Made by a program: the position numbers and the translations under genes. A model generated the notes under the pieces. It ran no database searches. It was given only the letters and a program-made list of their open reading frames with translations, and was not told where the DNA came from. A stretch of 64,000 bases of DNA, taken from Eutrophocola sp965662685. Its GTDB lineage: Bacteria; Pseudomonadota; Gammaproteobacteria; Pseudomonadales; Pseudohongiellaceae. This document shows, in pieces, positions 34,358 through 41,915 of the stretch (position 1 is its first letter; every line of letters begins with the position of its first letter). The stretch covers positions 1-64,000 of the forward strand of contig CBFIIQ010000010.1 in NCBI GenBank assembly GCA_965662685.1. The letters are read 5' to 3'.

Positions 34358-35158
34358 ATGTTAAGCACCAGTATCAGTATCATAGCTGTTATTAGTTATG
34401 CTCTGGGTTTCCTCTTACAGCGTCAAAACCTAAACAGCGGTCTCCCTGAGCGAAAAAAATTATTTGCCAGCAGTATTATTGCCGTCACCGCCCACCTGGT
34501 AGTGATTGTGCTTATTACGCTACGGCCAGATGGCCTCGACCTTGGATTCTTCAAGGTAGCGTCTTTAATAAGCTGGGTAATTATTGTCGCCGTTCTGATC
34601 AGCAGTTGGCAAAAACCTCTGGAAAACCTTTTCCTCTATCTGTTTCCATTGGCCATTTTGTGCCTGCTGGCGTCGATTTTTATACCCAGCAACTATGCCC
34701 CGCAATCCGGCTACAGCCCGGGTGTAGCCTTGCATATCCTGCTCGGTATATTGTCCGTCAGTATCATCACAATCGCAGCCTTTCAGGCTTTGCTACTCTC
34801 ATTTCTCAACAAACTGCTGAAACAAAAGCAATCGTTCGCCCTGGTCAGTCATTTGCCTGCACTGGAAACCATGGAAGTTTTGCTATTTGAAATGCTCTGG
34901 TTCGGTCTTTTATTGCTTACCGGTGTTTTAATTACTGGCGTACTGTTTATGGATGACTTTTTTGGCCAGCACCTGAGTCACAAAGCGATACTTTCCAGCA
35001 TTTCCTGGATCGTTTTCTCGATATTATTATGGGGGCGACATCAACTGGGCTGGCGCGGCAAAAAGGCTAATCGCTGGATTCTCATCGGTTTTGCCTTTCT
35101 CATCCTGGCCTATTTCGGCAGCAAGTTCGTACTGGAAATCATTCTTGGCCGTGTGTAG
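34358..35158 (+). CDS. ypjD: Inner membrane protein YpjD (CcsA/CcmC-like fold)
   Basis: 266 residues, eight hydrophobic helices. The segment GVALHILLGILSVSIITIAA and the later WIVFSILLWGRHQLGWRGKKANRW match the cytochrome-c-assembly (CcsA) superfamily members named YpjD. His residues in the helices could bind haem, but no haem function is proven for YpjD. It is followed 67 bases later by the CorB-like gene, the E. coli-like order. Confidence 0.88.
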   Translation: MLSTSISIIAVISYALGFLLQRQNLNSGLPERKKLFASSIIAVTAHLVVIVLITLRPDGLDLGFFKVASLISWVIIVAVLISSWQKPLENLFLYLFPLAILCLLASIFIPSNYAPQSGYSPGVALHILLGILSVSIITIAAFQALLLSFLNKLLKQKQSFALVSHLPALETMEVLLFEMLWFGLLLLTGVLITGVLFMDDFFGQHLSHKAILSSISWIVFSILLWGRHQLGWRGKKANRWILIGFAFLILAYFGSKFVLEIILGRV

Positions 35159-35225
35159 TTTTTGCTACTCCCGAATAATACAGATCATGACCTTTAGCCT
35201 AACCAAGACATAACAGAGACCTCTT

Positions 35226-36521
35226 TTGGAAGAAACCTCACTTACTGTATTGCTGGGCATACTGCTTTTCCTCATCCTCATGTCTGCCTATTTTTCCAGT
35301 TCTGAAACCGCGATGATGGCCCTGAACCGCTATCGCCTGCGTCATCTGATCAAAAATAATCATCGTGGTGCAATCAGGGCCGGAAAATTACTGGAAAAAC
35401 CCGATCGCCTGATTGGCATCATTCTGCTTGGCAATAATCTGGTTAACTTTATAGCAGCGTCTGTAGGCACAGCCATCGCTTTCAGACTCTGGGGTAACCT
35501 TGGCTTTATTCTTGCACCGGTTTTATTGACGATAATTGTGCTGATTTTTGCCGAAGTTACGCCAAAAACCATTGCAGCTCTGTATCCGGAAAAAATCGCT
35601 TACCCCTCGTCTATTCTTTTGCTGGTATTACTGAAAATCTGTTACCCGGCAGTATGGATGATTAATTCCGTGTCCAATGGCCTGGTCAAACTTTGCGGAC
35701 TCAGTGTTGAAGAAGACACCTCACATCACCTTACCAAGGAAGAATTGCGAACTGTACTTGATGAAAGCGGCGCTCTGATTCCAGTAAAACGTCACGGCAT
35801 GCTAATGAACATTCTTGACCTGGAAAAAGCTACCGTCACTGACATTATGGTGCCAAGAAACGAAGTGCTGGGAATAGATCTTGAAGATGACATCGAAGAA
35901 ATTCTCGAGATCATTGGACAGAGTTCACATACCCTGCTACCGGTTTTTCGCAAGGACCTTAACGAGGTTATTGGCTTCATGCATTTGAGAAATATTTCCC
36001 GCATGATAGGGGTTGAAGAAATTAACAAGGCAGAATTAATGCAGCTGACTGAAGAAGCTTATTTCGTGCCGGAAACAACTCCTCTGCATACGCAGTTATT
36101 TAAATTCCAGAACAACAAACGACGCATGGCAATGGTCGTTGATGAGTACGGTGATGTGCAGGGCATCGTAACCCTGCAGGATATCCTGGAGGAAATCGTT
36201 GGCAATTTTACAACCAGCCTTTCTGAAGAAACGGACGATATTCATCCGCAGAATGATGGCACCTACCTGATTAATGGCACCGCAACCATAAGGGAGGTTA
36301 ACAAGGCTCTGGACTGGGATTTACCCATAGACGGACCCAAAACCCTTAACGGACTGTTAACAGAATTACTGGAAATAATTCCTGAAAAAAACGTTTGTGT
36401 GCGTCTGCCATATCATTGTGTGGAAATCCTTAATGTACAGGACAATGCTATCAAGACCGTGAAGATGTGGTCGCTGGATAAAATGGAAACGCCACAAATT
36501 CAAAAAACTCTTTTTAGTTAA
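35226..36521 (+). CDS. CNNM/CorB-type membrane protein with CBS domains
   Basis: 431 residues starting at TTG 35226. AGAG lies 7 bases upstream, and the next in-frame ATG would cut into the first helix. A DUF21 membrane domain (four helices, SAYFSSSETAMMALNRYRLRH) is followed by a pair of CBS motifs (TDIMVPRNEVLGID, MAMVVDEYGDVQGIVTLQDILEEIVG) and a CorC/HlyC domain at the end. The order equals E. coli YfjD/CorB. Members are linked to Mg2+/Co2+ efflux and adenine-nucleotide sensing. Confidence 0.9.
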   Translation: MEETSLTVLLGILLFLILMSAYFSSSETAMMALNRYRLRHLIKNNHRGAIRAGKLLEKPDRLIGIILLGNNLVNFIAASVGTAIAFRLWGNLGFILAPVLLTIIVLIFAEVTPKTIAALYPEKIAYPSSILLLVLLKICYPAVWMINSVSNGLVKLCGLSVEEDTSHHLTKEELRTVLDESGALIPVKRHGMLMNILDLEKATVTDIMVPRNEVLGIDLEDDIEEILEIIGQSSHTLLPVFRKDLNEVIGFMHLRNISRMIGVEEINKAELMQLTEEAYFVPETTPLHTQLFKFQNNKRRMAMVVDEYGDVQGIVTLQDILEEIVGNFTTSLSEETDDIHPQNDGTYLINGTATIREVNKALDWDLPIDGPKTLNGLLTELLEIIPEKNVCVRLPYHCVEILNVQDNAIKTVKMWSLDKMETPQIQKTLFS

Positions 36522-36545
36522 CAGCAACAATTCGACCATTTTAAA

Positions 36546-37121
36546 ATGAAATATTGTCATACCTGCAGCAATCAACTAAGCATCCAAACGCCAGCCAATG
36601 ATGACCGCGAACGGTTCGTGTGCGAGTCCTGTGGTGAAATACACTATCAAAATCCGAACATCATCGTGTGCTCACTACCATGCTACGAAGACCAGGTGTT
36701 ATTGTGCAAACGCTCAATAGAGCCACGCTATGGACTCTGGACTTTGCCCGGGGGTTTTATGGAAAACAATGAAACGACCCATGAGGGAGCGTCTCGAGAA
36801 ACCCGTGAAGAGGCCTGCGCCCGCATCAGAATTCATGGTTTGTATACATATTACTCCCTGCCTTATATCAATCAGGTGCACATGTTCTTTCGAGCCACAC
36901 TGCTTGATCTGGATTTTTCAGCCGGCGCCGAAAGTCTGGAAGTTGAACTGTTTAAGGAAAAGGATATCCCATGGGATGAAATTGCTTTTCCCGCAGTAAG
37001 CAATACACTGAAGCACTATTACAACGATCTGTCCCAGAATATTTTCCCTGTGCATTCTGCAGATATAATTCTTACTAAAGACAAGCAGCGCCTCATAGTC
37101 CCCCACGATAGCACTGCATAA
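36546..37121 (+). CDS. Nudix hydrolase with zinc ribbon
   Basis: 191 residues. A zinc ribbon (C4, C7, C26, C29) precedes a Nudix fold whose box reads GGFMENNE then RETREEACARI; the usual Gly after the EE pair is Cys here, the rest is canonical. Such zinc-ribbon Nudix proteins (NUDT12/NudC-like) cleave nucleoside diphosphate derivatives such as NADH or ADP-ribose. Substrate not determined. It starts 24 bases after the CorB-like gene, so co-transcription is likely. Confidence 0.85.
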   Translation: MKYCHTCSNQLSIQTPANDDRERFVCESCGEIHYQNPNIIVCSLPCYEDQVLLCKRSIEPRYGLWTLPGGFMENNETTHEGASRETREEACARIRIHGLYTYYSLPYINQVHMFFRATLLDLDFSAGAESLEVELFKEKDIPWDEIAFPAVSNTLKHYYNDLSQNIFPVHSADIILTKDKQRLIVPHDSTA

Positions 37122-37182
37122 ACAGCCCCTTACAAAGCGCTGACATAAAGAGCTTTTAAAAATTCCCGACAGGATTTATCCA

Positions 37183-38013
37183 ATGACTGAACTTGCAAAG
37201 TCCAACACAGCAATAGAGATCACACAAGTCAGGGAGAGCGGGCGGCATGAAACGCAGGATATCGTCGCCATGGAAGAGCCTCTCGAAATTCGCCTGGGTT
37301 ATACCGACCCACTAAAAGGACGAGTCCACAGAAGTATTTCCATCACCATGCGCACCCCCGGCGATGACGTCAATCTGGCGTCTGGATTCCTCTTCAGTGA
37401 GAGCATCATTAACAGTATCGAAGAAGTATCAACAATTGATGACAGAGCAGACAATGTCATCCGTATTGAGCTGCAAGAAGACAGGGTTTTTGACCTGAGC
37501 CGTATTGAACGACACTTCTATACCACTTCAAGTTGCGGGGTTTGTGGCAAGGCATCTCTGGAAGCCCTGAGCACAAGCGGTTATGACGCACTGCTGGACA
37601 ACTCTTTTTCCATCAGCCATGAAAACCTGTGCGGCATAGGTGCTCGACTGAAAGAAAAACAAAGCCTGTTTCAGAAAACCGGCGGCTGCCATGCAACCGC
37701 AACCTTTGATGTGCATGGCAACATTATTGCTATCACTGAAGATGTTGGGCGTCACAATGCCATGGACAAATTAATCGGAGGCATGTTGCGGGCAAGACTA
37801 CTCCCCATGCAGGACATGGGTATCATTGTCAGTGGACGAGCCAGCTTTGAACTGATGCAGAAAGCACTGGTAGCAGGTTGCCCGATGCTCGCCGCCGTTG
37901 GCGCCCCCTCCTCCCTCGCCATTGAGCTGGCCCAGGAATTCAATATCACCCTTATCGGGTTTTTACGAAATAGTGGGTACAACATTTATCATAACCCGAC
38001 TGCTATTGTTTAA
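37183..38013 (+). CDS. fdhD: Formate dehydrogenase accessory sulfurtransferase FdhD
   Basis: 276 residues. The catalytic pair is C118 and C121 in TTSSCGVCGKASLEAL, and the later GGCHATATFD and ITEDVGRHNAMDKLIGG are typical. FdhD carries sulfur from IscS to the molybdenum cofactor so that formate dehydrogenase becomes active. This gene sits 3.4 kb upstream of fdsGBA, separated by three unrelated genes, yet it clearly serves it. Confidence 0.95.
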   Translation: MTELAKSNTAIEITQVRESGRHETQDIVAMEEPLEIRLGYTDPLKGRVHRSISITMRTPGDDVNLASGFLFSESIINSIEEVSTIDDRADNVIRIELQEDRVFDLSRIERHFYTTSSCGVCGKASLEALSTSGYDALLDNSFSISHENLCGIGARLKEKQSLFQKTGGCHATATFDVHGNIIAITEDVGRHNAMDKLIGGMLRARLLPMQDMGIIVSGRASFELMQKALVAGCPMLAAVGAPSSLAIELAQEFNITLIGFLRNSGYNIYHNPTAIV

Positions 38014-38126
38014 TCCTTGAATAAGTCCAGCCAGATTCGTTCCAGAAATAAAGCATTTTCTTGCAAGCCTGCCTTTTTAAAAAAATAACTGCGCAGCTGT
38101 AAATAATTTTACAAGGCACGGCAGGT

Positions 38127-38155
38127 TGTTTTTGTATTCATTTATCGGTATACAA
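38127..38155 (+). promoter_or_regulatory. Candidate promoter of the NTF2-like gene
   Basis: TTGTTT (38127-38132) and TATACA (38150-38155) are 17 bases apart, about 65 bases before the ATG at 38219. Both hexamers are imperfect. Confidence 0.4.
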
Positions 38156-38218
38156 TAGTTGTGAATGCTGAATTTTCAGTTTTATTTTACGGGTTATAAA
38201 AAAAAGAGGATAAATAAT

Positions 38219-38713
38219 ATGAAGACCCTTAGTACCTTACTCAGTTTATTGACGCTGCTGGCAAGCTTCTCGATTTTTGCCCAGGATCCGGTCATTGGGG
38301 TGGATGACCCCGAATCATTATTTGTTGATGATGACCCTGCACTTCACCGCAACAAACAGGCAGCACTGCATATCATGCGCGAACTTCTGCAATGCAACCA
38401 ATGGGACCGTGCCGGGGAATGGCTGACAGATGCCTACATCCAGCATAACCCCAATGCCGCCTCCGGACTGGCTGGCGTGATTTATTTCTTCACCGAGGTA
38501 ATGAATCGTCCGGCGATTGAAGACTGCGGACCACTTACCACCGAGGTAGTATCTGTTACTGCAGAAGATGATTACGTAACGGTGATGATGCCACGCACTT
38601 ATCCTCACCCTCACAAAGAAGGCGAAATGTATTACACCACCTGGTTTGATACCTGGCGTTTTGTTGATGGCAAGGCAGACGAGCACTGGGATCCTGCCCT
38701 TATCAACCCCTGA
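38219..38713 (+). CDS. Exported NTF2/SnoaL-like protein
   Basis: 164 residues from ATG 38219 with GAGG 9 bases upstream. The frame also opens at 38165 without such a site. A signal peptide (MKTLSTLLSLLTLLASFSIFAQ) leads to a mature part resembling the SnoaL-like polyketide-cyclase branch of the NTF2 fold: AGEWLTDAYIQHNP, EVVSVTAEDDYVTVMM, WFDTWRFVDGKADEHWD. Members range from isomerases to non-catalytic ligand binders. The exact role is not known. A good terminator follows, so it is a single-gene unit. Confidence 0.8.
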   Translation: MKTLSTLLSLLTLLASFSIFAQDPVIGVDDPESLFVDDDPALHRNKQAALHIMRELLQCNQWDRAGEWLTDAYIQHNPNAASGLAGVIYFFTEVMNRPAIEDCGPLTTEVVSVTAEDDYVTVMMPRTYPHPHKEGEMYYTTWFDTWRFVDGKADEHWDPALINP

Positions 38714-38732
38714 TCAATTCAGTATCGTTAGA

Positions 38733-38763
38733 AAAAAAGCCGGCCAATTGCCGGCTTTTTTTG
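38733..38763 (+). terminator. Rho-independent terminator
   Basis: AAGCCGGCAA-type stem (AAAAAAAGCCGGC with GCCGGCTTTTTTT) directly follows the NTF2-like gene, with a clear T-tract on the plus strand. Confidence 0.9.
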
Positions 38764-38830
38764 TTGTGCTGTTTTGACTAAGATGGTTGGGATAATAAAA
38801 ATACTGAAACCGCTTTAAGGAAATTAATCC

Positions 38831-38872
38831 ATGCCAGCCTCCAAGCAATCACCGTATCTCTCCCGAGCGTGA
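38831..38872 (+). CDS. Possible 13-codon leader peptide before the propeller gene
   Basis: ATG 38831 is preceded by AAGGA at 9 bases and reads MPASKQSPYLSRA then TGA. The TGA overlaps the GTG start of the following gene as GTGA, so the little frame could couple its translation. It could instead be chance. There is no pattern of repeated regulatory codons. Confidence 0.3.
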   Translation: MPASKQSPYLSRA

Positions 38873-40689
38873 AAAAGAAAATGCAGATACCATCTCACGT
38901 TGGCCCTGGTCTGGCTTTTGTAGCAGGACTTTTCTTTACCCAGCTTTCACATGCAGGCTCTATTGCTGGTAAGGTACTGGACCCAAATGGCAATGCCTTA
39001 TCAGGCATACAGATCATCTACACACGTGAGTCTGGCGCGAAAGGAGCAAGCGTTGTTACCGTATTCAGTTCTGCTGATGGTGGCTACAGTTTTCCAGAAG
39101 CGTTTCCTGAACGGATAAATAACCGGTCCAATATCATTGCCCGGGGACTGGGTTATCAGCAAATCGACAGGATGGTTAATACTGATCGTCGTTCAGCTCA
39201 CCTCACTTTTGTCATGCAGCCTGTCACTAACCAGGCCGACGTTGCACCAGCTTCTGCCTGGCTTGGGCGTATTGAAGACAGACAGGAGAAAGCTGACTTT
39301 GTGATGAACTGCATCGACTGTCATCAGGTGCCGGCTTCTGAAGTCAGGCAATATGCTCGCGCTATAGATGATATGCATGCTGCAGAGCCCGAACTGGCGC
39401 GCAGGCAAAGCTGGGATGCCATCGTCAAGTACATGAACTTTCTGTCCGCCTGGGAATTCAGTCGTGGTGGCCGCCCTGAAGGCGCGGAAATAGATACAGA
39501 CGCAGTCTATGCAGTTGAAAATTCGAATGAGGTTATCGACGTACTCACAACATATTTTAACGATCGCATGGACTATATAGAGGGCTATAAGCCCGGAGCT
39601 CCCGCAATCACCACTAAGGACACCGCAATATGGGAATATGAAGTCCCCGAACCCAACGCCATTCGCGAAGCCGTCATGCTTGGGGATCCAGCCATGCTAC
39701 TCGCGGCCGATGTAAATGCTAACCGAATTATCGGCATTGATGTCAGTACCGGAAGACAGCAAGACTTCGAGGTTCCCACTGAATATCTGATCGCACCACA
39801 TTCCCTGCACCGCAGCTCGAATGGAGAATTATGGGTTACCCCACTTTTCAATGACACCGTCGCGAAACTGAATCCGCAGTCCGGAGAATGGCAAACCTGG
39901 CGCCTCAAAACCAGCACTGGCGGTGGTGTTGGCATTCATGACCTCAGTTTCAGTGCGGAACATGAGTTACTCAGCGATGCATATGGACGAATCTGGTTTT
40001 CGGATATCGGTAACAGGGCTGTAGGCTTTTTTGATCCTGAAAGCGGTGAAACCCGAATCTGGAATACCCCGGTTGCAGAAAGCCGGGCCAATGACAGCGC
40101 TCTCTACGGCACGGCGTCAGTATACGGCCTGGTTATGACCAGTGATCGCAAGGAAGTCTGGTACTCACAGCTCGGTAACGGCGTTTTTGGTGGCTTCAAT
40201 ATTGAAACAGAAGAATTTATAGGCCCGTTTGTGCTGCCAGGTCCCAACACGGGTCCACGCCGCATTACTATCAGTGATGACGACATTATGTATCTGGCAC
40301 TGTACGGCACTGGCCAGATTGCAGAGTTTGATATCAGAAAACGCGAAATGATCGCTATACACGATTTACCCGACACCGGGGCTGCACCCTACTCGGTAAC
40401 CTGGGATAAGGTGCGCCAGGTAGTCTGGGTCGCCACCGCCAACGCTGATGTGATTTATCGCTTTGATCCGACAACCAGGACCTATGGAGTACTTCCCCTG
40501 CCCCGCGAACAAAGCTTCATGCGCATGATTGATATTGACCCGACAACCGGCGTACTGGTGAGCTCCTATGCCAATATTGTGGAAAACGTGAATGGCCCTC
40601 GAATGGTGTTGATCATTGAGCCCGGAGATGGAGCCTATGCAGCGAGTTTTTCTACCCTCAATGCCACTGCTCCTACACCAGACGAGTGA
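38869..40689 (+). CDS. Exported haem-c beta-propeller (streptogramin-lyase-like) protein
   Basis: 606 residues from GTG 38869 (an ATG at 38881 is four codons later). A signal peptide ends near SHAGS. Residues about 31-115 form a carboxypeptidase-regulatory-like beta domain (GKVLDPNGNALSGIQI, DGGYSFP). A CxxCH haem site, CIDCH, is at 148-152. From about 230 to 595 there are repeating blade motifs (LWVTPLFNDTVAKLNP, IWFSDIGNRAVGFFDPESG, MYLALYGTGQIAEFDI) like Vgb/SMP-30 six-blade propellers. It is probably a periplasmic redox enzyme or sensor. Substrate unknown. A cytochrome gene follows 16 bases later and is likely its electron partner. Confidence 0.8.
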   Translation: MKKKMQIPSHVGPGLAFVAGLFFTQLSHAGSIAGKVLDPNGNALSGIQIIYTRESGAKGASVVTVFSSADGGYSFPEAFPERINNRSNIIARGLGYQQIDRMVNTDRRSAHLTFVMQPVTNQADVAPASAWLGRIEDRQEKADFVMNCIDCHQVPASEVRQYARAIDDMHAAEPELARRQSWDAIVKYMNFLSAWEFSRGGRPEGAEIDTDAVYAVENSNEVIDVLTTYFNDRMDYIEGYKPGAPAITTKDTAIWEYEVPEPNAIREAVMLGDPAMLLAADVNANRIIGIDVSTGRQQDFEVPTEYLIAPHSLHRSSNGELWVTPLFNDTVAKLNPQSGEWQTWRLKTSTGGGVGIHDLSFSAEHELLSDAYGRIWFSDIGNRAVGFFDPESGETRIWNTPVAESRANDSALYGTASVYGLVMTSDRKEVWYSQLGNGVFGGFNIETEEFIGPFVLPGPNTGPRRITISDDDIMYLALYGTGQIAEFDIRKREMIAIHDLPDTGAAPYSVTWDKVRQVVWVATANADVIYRFDPTTRTYGVLPLPREQSFMRMIDIDPTTGVLVSSYANIVENVNGPRMVLIIEPGDGAYAASFSTLNATAPTPDE

Positions 40690-40705
40690 GCGGGAAGTGA
40701 AATCT

Positions 40706-41044
40706 ATGCTTAAAGTGCTTTCTAGATATAAATCATATACTACTGTTTTATTTGGGTTTATTATCTCTTTTTATGGTCATGCTCAGGAGCAGACTGAAAC
40801 CCTTATGCGCGACAAAATGTGCTATGCCTGTCATCAACTGGACAGTGCATCCATCGGACCATCCTGGCAGGCAATTGCTGTCAGGCATGCCGAACGCAGG
40901 GACCAGGTGACCCGGGTACTGGCCGGAAAAATAATTCGCGGTGGCGGTGGTAATTGGGGGCTGGTACCAATGGTGCCCAATCAGCGTGTCAGCGAAGAGC
41001 AAGCCCTGCGTATGATGCAGTGGATTCTTGAGCAAGCCCCCTGA
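40706..41044 (+). CDS. Small monohaem cytochrome c
   Basis: 112 residues from ATG 40706, with GGAAG a short way upstream. The longer frame beginning inside the previous gene is not needed. A hydrophobic signal (YTTVLFGFIISFYGHAQ) precedes a single haem motif CYACH and the acidic QLDSASIGPSW. A Met ligand is likely in GLVPMVPNQ. This is the cytochrome c551-like pattern. It sits directly behind the propeller gene, so an electron-transfer pair is inferred. Confidence 0.88.
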   Translation: MLKVLSRYKSYTTVLFGFIISFYGHAQEQTETLMRDKMCYACHQLDSASIGPSWQAIAVRHAERRDQVTRVLAGKIIRGGGGNWGLVPMVPNQRVSEEQALRMMQWILEQAP

Positions 41045-41110
41045 ATTACCCAAAGTCCCGGGTTTCAAGTCCGAAGAGAGAGCAACGCTGATCATGGGCG
41101 TTGCCTGCCT

Positions 41111-41152
41111 GCAACTTGTAGCTTGTAACTTGCAACTTGCAACTTGTAACTC
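41111..41152 (+). repeat. Degenerate heptamer tandem array (G[CT]A[AG]CTT)
   Basis: Six consecutive 7-base units: GCAACTT, GTAGCTT, GTAACTT, GCAACTT, GCAACTT, GTAACTC. The unit resembles, read on the other strand, the perfect array at 56985-57054. Confidence 0.85.
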
Positions 41153-41223
41153 CAAGTTTTGTTAATACAAAGCTGCTTTAAAAGCCCCATATTTATCAAG
41201 GGATTATCCCTCTTGTTTTTGAA

Positions 41224-41244
41224 AATTTTCGATAATCGAAAATT
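41224..41244 (+). promoter_or_regulatory. Perfect palindrome, probable operator of fdsGBA
   Basis: AATTTTCGAT and ATCGAAAATT are perfect 10-bp arms around a single A. The right arm ends on the first two bases of the predicted -35, where a dimeric regulator could activate or block transcription. A LysR-type regulator of formate dehydrogenase, as known elsewhere, is one guess; none is encoded in the window. Confidence 0.65.
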
Positions 41245-41271
41245 GCTGGTCTCAAGCTCTCATGGTAGAAT
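41243..41271 (+). promoter_or_regulatory. Predicted fdsGBA promoter
   Basis: TTGCTG (41243-41248), 17-base spacer, then TAGAAT (41266-41271) preceded by TGG, an extended -10. Transcription would start near 41278, leaving about 125 bases of leader. Confidence 0.5.
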
Positions 41272-41402
41272 TCGCGCTCCGAACCAGACCGCTAACCCGA
41301 TTTATCAGCCTGAAAATTCTGGATTTTACATTTAGCTTTATTCAGCCCTTTATCAGCAAGCCAGGTTTTCAATTCGACTCTCAATAGCAGGACTTTTAAA
41401 GC

Positions 41403-41915
41403 ATGCAGCAGTTATCAGAACCTATCAAATATCAGGAATGGAACCTGGATGCGGCCAAAATGGCCGTTCAGGAATTCAGGGGACGCACCGGCGGCGTAAT
41501 GCTCGCACTTCATCGAATCCAACAGTTATTCGGTTATGTTGATCCAGGCGCGATGGCAATGCTGGGTAAAGTATTCAATCTTAGCCGCGCCGAAATACAC
41601 GGGGTGACGAGCTTCTATCACGATTACAAAACCAGCAAGCCGGGAAAATACACGATAAAGGTTTGTCAGGCTGAAGCCTGTCAGGCCATGGGTGCAGTCA
41701 AGCTGACTGAAGATATAAAATCTTTTCTTGGCGTGGATTTCCATGAAACCACCCCTTCTGGCGACTTCACTCTGGAGCCGGTTTATTGTCTGGGCAATTG
41801 TGCATGCTCTCCCAATATCATGATAGACCAGGAGACTTATGGTCGCGTCAGCATTGATGGCTTCAAGGCGCTCACTGAAACACTAAGTGCGTCAACAAGT
41901 GAGGAGTCTGCGTAA
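41403..41915 (+). CDS. fdsG: NAD-dependent formate dehydrogenase gamma subunit (NuoE-like)
   Basis: 170 residues. It has a thioredoxin-like [2Fe-2S] domain with C88, C93, C129 and C133 (VCQAEACQAMGA, CLGNCACSPN) and an N-terminal helical bundle. It relays electrons from the beta subunit within the soluble formate dehydrogenase. Its stop overlaps the fdsB start (TAATG), so the operon is translationally coupled. A NuoE of respiratory complex I is the alternative; the fdsA gene downstream decides for formate dehydrogenase. Confidence 0.92.
   Translation: MQQLSEPIKYQEWNLDAAKMAVQEFRGRTGGVMLALHRIQQLFGYVDPGAMAMLGKVFNLSRAEIHGVTSFYHDYKTSKPGKYTIKVCQAEACQAMGAVKLTEDIKSFLGVDFHETTPSGDFTLEPVYCLGNCACSPNIMIDQETYGRVSIDGFKALTETLSASTSEESA

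Larger units (their letters stand above)
41045..41402. other. Intergenic region before fdsG with repeats and promoter
   Basis: 358 bases without a gene. It contains a weak hairpin (GCAACGC 41082-41088 with GCGTTGC 41098-41104), a degenerate 7-bp repeat array (41111-41152), a 21-bp palindrome (41224-41244) and a predicted fds promoter (41243-41271). The remaining 130 bases up to fdsG would be untranslated leader. Confidence 0.6.
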
